Below are positions 50,949 to 59,933 of a stretch of 64,000 bases of DNA, piece by piece. Below the pieces are notes generated by a model. That model worked only from the letters and a program-made list of their open reading frames with translations, ran no database searches and was not told where the DNA came from. Source of the stretch: Candidatus Obscuribacterales bacterium (lineage in GTDB: Bacteria > Cyanobacteriota > Vampirovibrionia > Obscuribacterales > Obscuribacteraceae); NCBI GenBank assembly GCA_021732025.1, contig JAKFVU010000059.1, positions 1-64,000 of the forward strand, in the 5' to 3' direction. A program made the position numbers and the translations under genes. Each line of letters opens with the position of its first letter. Position 1 is the stretch's first letter.

Positions 50949-51548
50949 ATGAGCGAAGCAAGAGTGAAGCGCGCCGAACTCAGTATAAGAGTTCGCAAAC
51001 TACTGCCAGCCGTTCTTTTGGCAGTGACTTTTACGTTTAACTTGCAAGCGCCGACCCTAGCGCAAGCGCAAGCCCAAACCAAAGCAACCTCAGCGGCCAC
51101 AACCACCTTTGTCGACAAGAAAAATGGCTACAGCATTGATTTTCCAAGCAATTGGAAAACCAAGAGCGATCCAATTGTTAGCCTCGTTGCCACCAGTGAA
51201 GCGCAAATAAAAGAAGCTAATCCATTTCCTAATGTGAAAATCGTTGTTCGGTCACTACCCTCAGGTGAAACTCTAGACAGTATCAGCGATCGCGCTATGA
51301 TGCAGTGGTCATCGATGTGGAAAGTTGAATCAGATCAGCATTCAAATAAAGGCAAGACGCAGACGCGAAGACTAGTGTTGCAACAGCTTATTCCGCAACT
51401 GAATCTCAAAACGAAAGTGCTAAAAGTCTTTGCAGCAAGCGGCGACAATTACTACATAATTAGTTGCGCTGACAAACCAGAAAACTTTGAACAGTCCAAA
51501 AAGATGTTTGAGGCTATGGTCGACTCGTTTAAATTAGGAACCAAGTAA
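50949..51548 (+). CDS. Secreted PsbP/DcrB-like protein
   Basis: A 199-residue protein. ATG 50949 is chosen because it begins the signal peptide (VRKLLPAVLLAVTFTFNLQA) at normal distance; the frame runs upstream inside the ComM leader without secretory features. The mature part matches the PsbP/DcrB fold: FVDKKNGYSIDFPSNWKTKS, then IKEANPFPNVKIVVRSLPSG, and MFEAMVDSFKLGTK as the closing helix. PsbP-like proteins also occur in non-photosynthetic bacteria, so photosynthesis is not implied. A periplasmic binding or stability role is inferred. Confidence 0.82.
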   Translation: MSEARVKRAELSIRVRKLLPAVLLAVTFTFNLQAPTLAQAQAQTKATSAATTTFVDKKNGYSIDFPSNWKTKSDPIVSLVATSEAQIKEANPFPNVKIVVRSLPSGETLDSISDRAMMQWSSMWKVESDQHSNKGKTQTRRLVLQQLIPQLNLKTKVLKVFAASGDNYYIISCADKPENFEQSKKMFEAMVDSFKLGTK

Positions 51549-51596
51549 TTAGCCAGCACTCAGAACTCTCACGACTGACCAATAGCTTTTTTGGCA

Positions 51597-51630
51597 AAAA
51601 TAAATGGTTTCCATGGAAACCATTTATTTT
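51597..51630. terminator. 34-bp perfect palindrome, two-way terminator
   Basis: A perfect inverted repeat centred on CCATGG (17 bp per arm, outer arms AAAATAAATGG and its complement) lies between two convergent genes. Its T-rich ends on both strands fit a bidirectional intrinsic terminator. Confidence 0.85.
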
Positions 51631-51658
51631 CAGAAAGTGGACATCAGCAACTATGCAA

Positions 51659-52471
51659 CTATTTAGTCTTGAGTGTAGGCTTGGCAGTACTTTCAATCTT
51701 ATTCAAAACAGCGCGAGCATCAACGTTATCGGGTTGTTTTTCTAGAATCACATTTAATTCAGCGATAGCCTCGGCTTTGTTGCCTTGCTCGTTCAAAGCT
51801 GAAGCGAGGCCGATGCGAGCATCATTATTTTCTGGCTCAATTTCTAAAGCAGCGCGCTCTTCTCTGATTTGTGCTTCGATATCGCCAGACAGACCGAGCA
51901 CCATCGCTAACTTGTGGTGATTTTTGTCACTGTGATCGTCTAGCTTGCAAGCTGTTGTATACGCTTCAATTGCAGTGGGCAAATTTCCGCGCCCAAGCTC
52001 GGCCTCAGCCAAAGCACAGAACGCTCTCGGCTCGGTAGCATCTAGTGCAATCGCTTCATTGGCTTGAGCGAAGGCCAGATCAAACATAGATTTTTTGGCA
52101 TAGGCTTCAGACAAAACATAGTGAGCAATTGCATTCTTCGGATCAACTTCAATCGCTTGAGTCAAAATGGCAATAGCGTCGTCGTAACGACTGCGCTCGT
52201 TCAAAATTACGCCAAGGTTATTCAGAGCAGTAGCACTCTTAGGCTCGCTCAGAAGTGCCTCGCGATATTCGTGTTCAGCTTTTTCGTACTCGTTCATCTT
52301 GAAATATTCGTTTCCGCGAATTAGAAACGAAGCGGCAGTAGGGCGCAGTTGCTGACAGCCAGATAAAGCGGCAACGCCGCCACTAGAGGCTAACAATAGC
52401 AAGGCGAAAGCAAGACCGCTAAGTCTTGCCTTCTCTTTGCTATTTGTTCTTTGAATCATGCAACTAGGCAT
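51659..52471 (-). CDS. TPR-repeat lipoprotein
   Basis: A 270-residue protein starting at ATG 52471, five bases after AGGA and overlapping the aspS stop by 8 bp, so translation is coupled. The signal ends in the lipobox ALSGC near residue 38. About six TPR units follow (FLIRGNEYFKMNEYEKAEHE, TALNNLGVILNERSRYDDAI, AIAHYVLSEAYAKKSMFDLA, PRAFCALAEAELGRGNLPTA, then less regular). It is the PilF/outer-membrane TPR-lipoprotein type, a scaffold for secretion or assembly complexes. The partner is unknown. Confidence 0.85.
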   Translation of the reverse strand: MPSCMIQRTNSKEKARLSGLAFALLLLASSGGVAALSGCQQLRPTAASFLIRGNEYFKMNEYEKAEHEYREALLSEPKSATALNNLGVILNERSRYDDAIAILTQAIEVDPKNAIAHYVLSEAYAKKSMFDLAFAQANEAIALDATEPRAFCALAEAELGRGNLPTAIEAYTTACKLDDHSDKNHHKLAMVLGLSGDIEAQIREERAALEIEPENNDARIGLASALNEQGNKAEAIAELNVILEKQPDNVDARAVLNKIESTAKPTLKTK

Positions 52472-54293
52472 CTATTCCTGCTACAACTTGGCCAGCCGCT
52501 GCTGACACTTTCACTTTCGGTGGTTCGTTCAGTACTGCTAGTTCTTTCAACTGTTCTGGTGATGCTAAAGATGGTGCCCCGGTCATTGGGCAAGCACCAG
52601 ATTGAGTTTTCGGAAAAGCAATAACGTCACGAATTGATTTGCAACCGCAGAGCAACATGATGATGCGATCGAGACCCAAAGCGATTCCACCATGGGGTGG
52701 CGCGCCTGATTCAAGAGCTTCAAGCAAGAAGCCAAATTTCTCTGATGCAGTTTCACGATCTAAACCAATTGCAGCAAATGCTCTAGATTGCAGCTCTTGA
52801 GAGTGAATACGAATAGAGCCACCACCAATTTCACAACCGTTATAAACGATGTCGTAAGCGCGTGCTCGTGCCTTTTCTGGATCAGATTCTAGATTGTCGA
52901 GGTCTTCTAAACGAGGAGAAGTAAACGGATGGTGCACTGCCATAAATCGACCTTGCTCATCGTCATATTCGAAGAGTGGGAAGTCGACGACCCAGAGCAA
53001 ACTGTGACTATCAGGGCTAATAAGATCTAGTTCTTCAGCCAGCTTCAAGCGGAAGCGACCGAGCACATTGGCCACGCCTTTAACAGTGTCGGCTACCATC
53101 AATAGCAAGTCACCATCTTTAGCACCAGACAATTCTTTGAGTTTTTGCATTTCAGCTGGGCTCAAATGTTTGTCTAATCCAGAAGAACGATTAGCGTCTT
53201 TACCGAAGGCAACCCAGGCCAGGCCTTTGCCACCGACAGATTTAGTGTATTCATTCCACAAATCTAATTGCTTACGCGAGGTGCCTTCGCCTTTGCCTTC
53301 GAGAACAATGCCTTTTAATTCGCCACCTGATTCGGCAACCTGTTTGAAGACTTTGAACTCGCAGTTGCGTGCTACTTCCGTCAGGTCTTTGAATACCAGA
53401 CCGAAGCGCAAGTCTGGCTTGTCGCTGCCATAGAGCCCCATGGCATCGGCATAACTCAAGCGCTGGAAAGGTGGATTGATATCGATGCCAGCACACTTAA
53501 ACGCATCGACCAAAACACCTTCAGTAACTCGCATGACTTCATCTTCATCTACAAATGAAAATTCCATATCGATCTGAGTGAACTCTGGCTGACGATCGGC
53601 CCTCAAGTCTTCGTCGCGGAAGCAACGTGCAACTTGATAGTAGCGATCAACGCCGCTAATCATCAAGGTTTGCTTGAAGAGCTGAGGAGATTGAGGCAGG
53701 GCATACCAGTTGCCTGGGTTTAAACGACTAGGAACGAGAAAATCGCGAGCCCCTTCAGGAGTGGCTTTGCAAAGAATCGGAGTTTCAACTTCGATGAAGC
53801 CTTCTTGATCTAGGTAGCGGCGGATAGCTTGGCTAACGCGGTGACGCATTACAAGGTTGCCGTTCATTTCAGGGCGACGCAAGTCAAGATAACGATATTT
53901 CAAACGCAATGCTTCATCGACCTTGTCGCCTTGATCAAGTTGAAAAGGGAGTGGTTTGCAAGTGTTGAGCAATTCAAACTGATCAGGATAAATTTCAATA
54001 GACCCAGGGCCACTGTCTGATTTAGCTGTGCCATCAGGCCGCTTTGCAACGATGCCCTTAATAGCGATAACAAACTCGTTCTTCAAATCGACGAAATGTT
54101 TGTGAATCTCTTTGTTCTTATTCGGGTCAGCAATGAGCTGAACCTTGCCCGTAGAGTCACGCAGCTCAATAAAGATAAGGCCGCCTAAATCGCGCACCAC
54201 ATTGACCCAACCAGCTAGGCAGACCTCTTGCCCCGCCAACTCAGCGCTCATCTGAGCACACTTGTGATCTCGCTTAAGCCTCGAGCTACTCAC
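52464..54293 (-). CDS. aspS: Aspartyl-tRNA synthetase, bacterial type
   Basis: A 609-residue class II synthetase charging tRNA-Asp. The OB-fold opens with VCLAGWVNVVRDLGGLIFIE. Motif 1 is EGFIEVETPIL, motif 2 is YYQVARCFRDEDLRADRQPE, and motif 3 is GIALGLDRIIMLLCG. The GAD insertion domain of bacterial enzymes spans about residues 290-410. The start is GTG 54293. Many such bacteria use this enzyme as a non-discriminating form together with GatCAB; that cannot be judged from the sequence alone. Its stop overlaps the TPR lipoprotein start. Confidence 0.96.
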   Translation of the reverse strand: MSSSRLKRDHKCAQMSAELAGQEVCLAGWVNVVRDLGGLIFIELRDSTGKVQLIADPNKNKEIHKHFVDLKNEFVIAIKGIVAKRPDGTAKSDSGPGSIEIYPDQFELLNTCKPLPFQLDQGDKVDEALRLKYRYLDLRRPEMNGNLVMRHRVSQAIRRYLDQEGFIEVETPILCKATPEGARDFLVPSRLNPGNWYALPQSPQLFKQTLMISGVDRYYQVARCFRDEDLRADRQPEFTQIDMEFSFVDEDEVMRVTEGVLVDAFKCAGIDINPPFQRLSYADAMGLYGSDKPDLRFGLVFKDLTEVARNCEFKVFKQVAESGGELKGIVLEGKGEGTSRKQLDLWNEYTKSVGGKGLAWVAFGKDANRSSGLDKHLSPAEMQKLKELSGAKDGDLLLMVADTVKGVANVLGRFRLKLAEELDLISPDSHSLLWVVDFPLFEYDDEQGRFMAVHHPFTSPRLEDLDNLESDPEKARARAYDIVYNGCEIGGGSIRIHSQELQSRAFAAIGLDRETASEKFGFLLEALESGAPPHGGIALGLDRIIMLLCGCKSIRDVIAFPKTQSGACPMTGAPSLASPEQLKELAVLNEPPKVKVSAAAGQVVAGIDA

Positions 54294-54500
54294 TATCCAA
54301 CCCCCTGAACTCCGATAAATACAATACTTTCTGCCTGTCAGTCGACGCTCGACCAGCCAAGACCAAGCCTATAGCGAATAATCTACAGCACTCTGGCGGC
54401 AATCTTGCGGCCATCTGGCAGCAAAGGCTCATTGTATCGGACTTTGGGCCCGTTCATGCGCCAACGAGGCCAGGCTGTTACGAATTGGAAGTAGTCAAAA

Positions 54501-54528
54501 TTGAAGAACGTTCTATACTAAATATAGT
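54501..54528 (+). promoter_or_regulatory. Candidate sigma-70-type promoter
   Basis: TTGAAG (54501-54506) and TATAGT (54523-54528) are separated by 16 bp, close to consensus. They lie 48 bp before the ATG of the membrane protein at 54576, in the divergent region opposite aspS. Confidence 0.55.
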
Positions 54529-54575
54529 TATGATAATTTTCACCATACTATTTTGAGTTAAAGAGTCAAATTTCC

Positions 54576-55124
54576 ATGAGCTTTCTATCCGAACACCTGC
54601 CCAAAATCGCCATCGGCATTCTGGTAATTATTGTTGGCTTTTCCTTTATTTGGAAAGGATGGCAAGGTTGCGTCATGGGGCGCTTCCACTACTGGTCTGG
54701 CTTTTTGCCATTTACACTTCTGTCTCCCTGGGTTCTTCACTTGCCACAGGGCAAACGCTCGTTGGTTAAGACCAAGGAAGGAATGTTGGCTCATGTTCTC
54801 ATTGGACCGTCATTCTTCCTGTGCGCCGTACTTTGTATTTGCGCCGGAACAGACTTAGTCGGCCTACCTGGCACAAAGACTCTCAATCACATTATTAATG
54901 GTGGCGATGAGAGCAAACCAACTTCAATCTCTTTCAATGAAAACACTGGCAGATACGACTTCCCTCTAGCCAAAAGAGCTAGCGAGAAATTCTACAAACA
55001 AGTGTTCGAGCACAGAATTCAAGAAGACACCGACCTTCTGGGCCGCAAAATCGAGAAAATTCTGCCTGATGAAAGAACCAACTTGAACGGTCAGACTGTT
55101 TCCAAGAACAAGTACGACAGATAA
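54576..55124 (+). CDS. Small membrane protein, hypothetical
   Basis: A 182-residue protein with three hydrophobic segments (IAIGILVIIVGFSFIWKGWQ, YWSGFLPFTLLSPWVLHL, and VLIGPSFFLCAVLCICAG). A polar C-terminal 80 residues follow, ending in helix-rich YKQVFEHRIQEDTDLLGRKI. The loop PLPQGKRS-type segment between helices 2 and 3 is basic, placing it in the cytoplasm. No known family is recognised. It is followed by a strong terminator and preceded by a likely promoter, so it is probably a single-gene transcript. Confidence 0.68.
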   Translation: MSFLSEHLPKIAIGILVIIVGFSFIWKGWQGCVMGRFHYWSGFLPFTLLSPWVLHLPQGKRSLVKTKEGMLAHVLIGPSFFLCAVLCICAGTDLVGLPGTKTLNHIINGGDESKPTSISFNENTGRYDFPLAKRASEKFYKQVFEHRIQEDTDLLGRKIEKILPDERTNLNGQTVSKNKYDR

Positions 55125-55178
55125 AGGCAAGAGACGAACGGTATTCAAGAGCTGTCGATCAAAAGCCCCAAAGCGATT

Positions 55179-55224
55179 GCCCCCTAAGAAAAAAGCCCTT
55201 AATTGGGCTTTTTTCTTAGGGGGC
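55179..55224 (+). terminator. 20-bp stem intrinsic terminator
   Basis: A perfect stem (GCCCCCTAAGAAAAAAGCCC and its complement) closes a 6-base loop, TTAATT. It lies 54 bp after the small membrane protein's stop and blocks read-through into rpsU. The T-run sits inside the stem. Confidence 0.87.
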
Positions 55225-55359
55225 TCAATGTCGGTATACATCAACGGTCAGTACACATCAAATGTCAGTACATTACGCTCTATTTAGTTAAGTAGTGTCG
55301 CGGAAGCCTCACCAGCGCTTGAAGGCGCAAGTTTGCGGTGCTACCATGACCTATTGAGA

Positions 55360-55365
55360 TATAAT
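55360..55365 (+). promoter_or_regulatory. Candidate -10 element of rpsU
   Basis: TATAAT lies 56 bp before the rpsU start codon. The nearest -35-like hexamer, TTGCGG, is 21 bp upstream, longer than the optimum, so only the -10 is proposed. Confidence 0.4.
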
Positions 55366-55420
55366 CAGATATCTTCTGTATAACTACAATTTTTATGAAC
55401 AAGATCGGAGGTGAATTCGT

Positions 55421-55594
55421 TTGTCAGAGGTCAGAGTAGCCGAGGGTGAAAGCATTGAAGGCGCATTGAAGCGCTTCAAGAAGAAGATTCAAAAAGCTGG
55501 AATCTTGTCAGAAATCAAACGCAGAGAGCGTTACGAGAAACCAAGCGTTAAGAGAAAGCGTAAAGCTGAAGCAGCAAGAAAACGTCGCTCTTAA
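55421..55594 (+). CDS. rpsU: 30S ribosomal protein S21
   Basis: A 57-residue protein starting at TTG 55421, six bases after a near-perfect GGAGGTGA (55407-55414). The sequence [20 protein letters not shown], then [20 protein letters not shown] and the basic tail [15 protein letters not shown], is a full S21. S21 sits on the small subunit near the anti-Shine-Dalgarno end of 16S rRNA and helps initiation. The gene is bounded by terminators on both sides and is therefore a single-gene transcript. The rare TTG start with a strong ribosome-binding site is notable. Confidence 0.96.
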   Translation: MSEVRVAEGESIEGALKRFKKKIQKAGILSEIKRRERYEKPSVKRKRKAEAARKRRS

Positions 55595-55644
55595 GATTCA
55601 CCCATGACCATCATGCGAATTCCACATTCTAATTGATTGTTCCT

Positions 55645-55678
55645 AAAGCCCCAAGCAGTAAGCTGTTTGGGGCTTTTT
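55645..55678 (+). terminator. Rho-independent terminator of rpsU
   Basis: AAAGCCCCAA and TTTGGGGCTTT form the stem, with a small inner CAG/CTG stem, followed by TTTTT. It is 50 bp after the rpsU stop. Confidence 0.88.
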
Positions 55679-55859
55679 GCTGCGCCGCCATACTCCTGCC
55701 GAGACCTGTCCTCTCTCTAGGTTTAATCAAATGACGACTGCAGCCGGGAGTGAAAATGTAAGTACCGGGGAATACCTTCAGTAACAAACTAAATGACAGT
55801 TGCTTTCGCTAGCAAAGTTGTTTGGCGTTATTAATAGGGTAGTGGTGGGAGATTGTGAG

Positions 55860-56117
55860 ATGGCAAGTAACCAAAAGAAGCAGACTAGCAAAATTGTTTC
55901 AGTCAGCACCGACACCTTAAAAGAACAACTCAACAAGGCCTATGACGGCCGCGGTCATAACAGTAAACTGATGACTAATGACCAGAGACAAGGTTTGTTT
56001 GAATACCTTTGGGATTTAAAAGAAAAAGCTCTTATGGAGCACAGCAAGTCTGTAGAGGTGCCAAGTAATTGGTTGGAAGAAATAAGCGACAACGCTGCAA
56101 ACAGCCGCTCCAACTAG
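55860..56117 (+). CDS. Small hypothetical protein
   Basis: An 85-residue soluble protein. ATG 55860 is chosen with GGGAG upstream; the frame extension to 55800 lacks a site. It is polar and helical: KKQTSKIVSVSTDTLKEQLN, then MTNDQRQGLFEYLWDLKEKA and WLEEISDNAANS. No domain is recognised. The last 49 bp overlap the start of the next gene in another frame. Confidence 0.55.
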   Translation: MASNQKKQTSKIVSVSTDTLKEQLNKAYDGRGHNSKLMTNDQRQGLFEYLWDLKEKALMEHSKSVEVPSNWLEEISDNAANSRSN

Positions 56118-56731
56118 TTCTGACGGCAGTAGTCTTACTGTCAGCTCAACTGCCTTGCTTCGCCCAAACTACATTATCGAACTCAAATAAGACACTCAAA
56201 CAGCGTCTTTTGGTGCGTGAGCTAATTCTGCTTCAGGGCCACGCCAATCGCGCTAACCAAGCCTTAATAAGCAATGTAGAAGTACTGGCAAACCGCTTGC
56301 CGGTACTTCTTTCTTATGCAGATTCACAGGGCACTCAAAACCTCAACGACAATCAAGCCCTATTACAAACCCTCGATAAAGTGGCCGGCCTTAACCCTTT
56401 CGAGCAAGAGCCGCATCTCAAAGCTGAACTGGACCGCACAAAAATGACTTTAGAATTTGAGGGTGTAGGAAAAATCAATGATGGCCTCAGGCAAAAAGAT
56501 GCACAAGCAACGCGCAGCCGTGTGTTCTTCCGCCGACCGACCATAATCAATCCCACAGAACCAGTGCGCACTGTTGATTCGTTGCCGGTTGAAGATGGCG
56601 GCCGCTGGCCCGGCACAATCAATATATTGATCGACGCCACCGGCGCTTATGTAGTTTTTGCAACAGGACTAGATGGTCGCAGCGTCAAAGACGGCGACAA
56701 AACAATCTGCAAAAGCGGACACCTCAACTGA
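56069..56731 (+). CDS. Secreted hypothetical protein
   Basis: A 220-residue protein starting at TTG 56069 inside the previous gene (49-bp overlap). A signal peptide (LVLTAVVLLSAQLPCFAQTT) is plain. The mature half is helical (VRELILLQGHANRANQALIS, then NVEVLANRLPVLLSYADSQG), followed by a beta-rich end (GRWPGTINILIDATGAYVVF). No known family is recognised. The start is uncertain because no in-frame ATG precedes the signal. Confidence 0.62.
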   Translation: MVGRNKRQRCKQPLQLVLTAVVLLSAQLPCFAQTTLSNSNKTLKQRLLVRELILLQGHANRANQALISNVEVLANRLPVLLSYADSQGTQNLNDNQALLQTLDKVAGLNPFEQEPHLKAELDRTKMTLEFEGVGKINDGLRQKDAQATRSRVFFRRPTIINPTEPVRTVDSLPVEDGGRWPGTINILIDATGAYVVFATGLDGRSVKDGDKTICKSGHLN

Positions 56732-56865
56732 TTTAAGACTTTTCTGAAAACTCAACCTGATCTAACTTCGGTAGCTCACCCAGTCTAGATCTAGGCTTAT
56801 CCCCAGGTGATAAACCCACGCTATTCGGTAACCTCGTAATAGCAAACCTCAGTTGGAGAACGAAC

Positions 56866-59775
56866 ATGCAATCGAATCATCTCACAAGGCTACTTGTGGG
56901 AGGGACAACTCTTGCCCTCCTGAACGCCGCTCTATCAGTATCAGTGATGACACTACCGGTATCAGCAAGAGAACTCGTCGCCAACGCCAATGCAGTCAAT
57001 ACAGCAGGCGCTAGCAATGCCGGTGTCAATGTGACCAGCCGTCAATCAAGACAGGCCCAACGCAATAGAAGGCCAAGACAAAGCAGCTATCAAGCCAATC
57101 AACAAAATCAAGGCAACCAGAAGGCCAGTGAACAAGCCGATCCAGGCACGCTGTTAGCGATGGCGGCTGGTGGCAAACAACTGGGCGCCTGCCCGTTGAA
57201 ACATACAGACGTGCAGGCAGAAGTCTCAGGTTACATCGCCAGAGTAACTGTGAAACAGGTTTTCCAAAATCCCTTCAAAGACAAAATCGAAGCAGTGTAT
57301 ACATTCCCTCTCTCAGAGAATGGTGCTGTGGATGAAATGCAAATGAAAGTGGGCGCCAGAGTGATAAAAGGCACCATCAAAAAACGCGAAGAAGCCAAGC
57401 AAATCTATGATCAAGCAAAAGCAAACGGCTACGTCGCCTCACTACTAGATCAAGAGCGCACCAATATTTTCACTCAATCTGTAGCCAACATCGAGCCAGG
57501 CAAAGAAATTGAAATAACAATCAAATATATAGAAACTCTCCCTTATGAAGCAGGCAAGTTTAGCTTCACCTTCCCAACCGTGGTGGGGCCAAGGTTTATC
57601 CCGGGAGAGCCCGTAGGCAAGTCGAGCGGCGGCTGGGCCAACGATACAACCCAAGTGCCAGATGCTTCGCGCATCACACCAAATGTAGTGGCAGAAGGAC
57701 AGCGCGCGGGTCATGATATTTCTATCAATGTTCATCTCAATGCCGGTATGCCAGTCTCGCAAATATCTTCCAAGCTGCACGAAGTGCAAGTTCGCAACCC
57801 CGGCAGTGGCCAAGCAGACATCAGCCTTGCAGACAAAGCGACTATTCCTAACAAAGACTTCGTCTTAAGCTGGAACGTAGCCGAAGACACTCTTAAGAGT
57901 GGTTACGTCACCTACCGTGACCCTTCAGCCAAAGATGGGGCCGGATACTTCACCGTGATGTTAATTCCGCCAAAAAGAATTACACCAGAGAAAGTAGCGC
58001 CTAAAGAGATGGTATTTGTCATAGACTGTTCGGGCTCACAGAGCGGCGCACCGCTGAACAAAGCCAAAGAAACCATGCGCTACATTCTCGATCACATGAA
58101 TGCCAATGATACCTTCCAAATCATCGCATTCAGCAGCAGTCAATCTCAATTTGCCGACAAGCCACAGCCAGTCAGCGCCGAAATGAAGACTAAAGCTCGC
58201 CACTTTATCGACGCGCTGCAAGCCAATGGTGGCACTTGGATGGCTCCGGCAGTAGAAAAAGCATGCGCAATACCTGCAGATGGCAACCGTCTACGCATCG
58301 TCACTTTCATGACCGACGGCTACGTGGGCAACGATTACGAAGTAATGGGCATGATCAAAAAGCTCAGAGGAAAATCGCGCTGGTTCTCCTTCGGCACCGG
58401 TAATAGCGTCAATCGCACCCTAATCGATGGCATGGCCAAAGAAGGCGGCGGAGAGGCCGAATATGTTCTCCTGAATAGCTCGGCAGAAGAAGTCGGTAAA
58501 AAATTCTACGATCGGATTTCGTCACCTGTGCTCACGGACGTTGAAGTAAAAGTAGATGGAGTAACGACCAAAGAGGTCTATCCCAAAGAAGTCTCAGATG
58601 TTTGGGCAGAGCGGCCACTTTACTTCAAAGGGAAATATATAAAAGGCGGCCAAGGCACCATCGTGCTAAAAGGTTTTGCTGCTGGTAAACCCTACGAACA
58701 AAAACTCAATGTGCGCTTCCCCGAATCTGATACCAAAAACCGTGGTGTCGCTTCAATGTGGGCCCGCGCCAAAGTCGACAGATTAATGAGCGAAGACTGG
58801 TTCGGCGCACAATCTGGTCAAGCCAACAAAGAAATCAAAGACGAAATAACCACAGTTGCACTCGACCACCACATTCTCACTCAGTACACATCGTTTGTGG
58901 CCGTTGACGAAAGCCGCGTAACCAAAGGCGACCCCAGCAAGACAGTAAATGTCGAAGTTGAAATGCCAGATGGCGTTTCAAGAGAAGGCGTATTCGGTGG
59001 AGCAAGAGATGCCAAAGCATATTCTAGCGCCCAACCTATGGCATCGCTTCCAGCGCCATCTGTGCGCGGCTCTATGAATGGCTATATGAGCACTAGAGCA
59101 ATAGCATCTGCCTACGGTGGTGCTGGCGGCGGTGCCGGACAAGCTAGCTTTGGAAGCGGCATCGCACGTCGCCAAATGGCAGGCAACGGCATCTACTTGA
59201 AGAAGGGACAACTAGACGCAGGAGCGATGTACAAGCAACGGACCAACTACGCCGTCGCAGGCGCACCGTCAGGAGCCATGTCATTTGCTGAAGCTAGCAA
59301 CGGCCCAACCTCGGCACCAGCAGCGCCGAAAGCAAAAGAAGAGAGAGAAGCTGTCGATCGCTTAAGCGACAAAGACTCATCTAAAAATGGTGGCAAACAC
59401 GACGATTCTAGACTCTCACCCACGAAAGCCGAGGTAAGCAATAGCAAAATGTCCAGTGCCTTGGTCAATGAACTGAGTTCTGGAACAAACAAACCCGGTC
59501 GTGAGAAATCGCACAAAAACAAAGGGTTTAAGTTGAATGCCCAAGGTCAAATCGACCGCTACCTGCTGACCATAACCATCAAAGACCTGACAAGCGAAAT
59601 CGAGAAAATCTTAAAAGCACTCGGTATCGATATCGTATCGAAAGAATCAACCAAGACTGATGCTCACGGTGCGAAAACAACAGTGGTAAAAGCCTTTGTC
59701 AAACCTGACAAAATCGAGGCTCTAGCCAAACAAGATTTCGTTTTACATATCGACCTTGCTTCGGACCGCAAGTAG
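56866..59775 (+). CDS. Large secreted VIT-VWA protein
   Basis: A 969-residue protein with ATG 56866 after GGAG. A signal peptide (LLVGGTTLALLNAALSVSVM) and a basic/Gln-rich linker are followed by a VIT domain (about 110-235; AEVSGYIARVTVKQVFQNPF, then IEAVYTFPLSENGAVDEMQM). A von Willebrand A domain follows (about 380-550) with the metal site DCSGS in FVIDCSGSQSG and TWMAPAVEKA. Gly/Ala/Ser-rich and charged low-complexity regions (about 715-880) precede a C-terminal domain (YLLTITIKDLTSEIEKILKA). This is the inter-alpha-inhibitor-like layout. No LPxTG or sortase gene is seen, unlike proteobacterial sortase targets. Adhesion is inferred. Confidence 0.88.
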   Translation: MQSNHLTRLLVGGTTLALLNAALSVSVMTLPVSARELVANANAVNTAGASNAGVNVTSRQSRQAQRNRRPRQSSYQANQQNQGNQKASEQADPGTLLAMAAGGKQLGACPLKHTDVQAEVSGYIARVTVKQVFQNPFKDKIEAVYTFPLSENGAVDEMQMKVGARVIKGTIKKREEAKQIYDQAKANGYVASLLDQERTNIFTQSVANIEPGKEIEITIKYIETLPYEAGKFSFTFPTVVGPRFIPGEPVGKSSGGWANDTTQVPDASRITPNVVAEGQRAGHDISINVHLNAGMPVSQISSKLHEVQVRNPGSGQADISLADKATIPNKDFVLSWNVAEDTLKSGYVTYRDPSAKDGAGYFTVMLIPPKRITPEKVAPKEMVFVIDCSGSQSGAPLNKAKETMRYILDHMNANDTFQIIAFSSSQSQFADKPQPVSAEMKTKARHFIDALQANGGTWMAPAVEKACAIPADGNRLRIVTFMTDGYVGNDYEVMGMIKKLRGKSRWFSFGTGNSVNRTLIDGMAKEGGGEAEYVLLNSSAEEVGKKFYDRISSPVLTDVEVKVDGVTTKEVYPKEVSDVWAERPLYFKGKYIKGGQGTIVLKGFAAGKPYEQKLNVRFPESDTKNRGVASMWARAKVDRLMSEDWFGAQSGQANKEIKDEITTVALDHHILTQYTSFVAVDESRVTKGDPSKTVNVEVEMPDGVSREGVFGGARDAKAYSSAQPMASLPAPSVRGSMNGYMSTRAIASAYGGAGGGAGQASFGSGIARRQMAGNGIYLKKGQLDAGAMYKQRTNYAVAGAPSGAMSFAEASNGPTSAPAAPKAKEEREAVDRLSDKDSSKNGGKHDDSRLSPTKAEVSNSKMSSALVNELSSGTNKPGREKSHKNKGFKLNAQGQIDRYLLTITIKDLTSEIEKILKALGIDIVSKESTKTDAHGAKTTVVKAFVKPDKIEALAKQDFVLHIDLASDRK

Positions 59776-59785
59776 AGACTGTAAT

Positions 59786-59830
59786 CTGAAAACAAAGGGT
59801 CGCCTGAAAAGGCGGCCTTTTTGTTTTCAG
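59786..59830 (+). terminator. Terminator after the VIT-VWA gene
   Basis: An outer inverted repeat (CTGAAAACAAA and its complement) encloses an inner GC stem (GGTCGCC/GGCGGCC with one G-T pair) and a T-run. It starts 11 bp after the VIT-VWA stop. Confidence 0.88.
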
Positions 59831-59933
59831 AAAGTGCTCGGCAGCTGGCCAAAGACAAAAATTATGCAAGAATGGCATATATCAAAAGAATGGCCTATAT
59901 CAATTGCAGTAACAACTGCTCAACAGGAATCCC

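Noticed and set aside
50949..51548. PsbP-like protein as evidence for photosynthesis
   Set aside because: The PsbP/DcrB fold is common in non-photosynthetic bacteria, and no photosystem gene is in the window.
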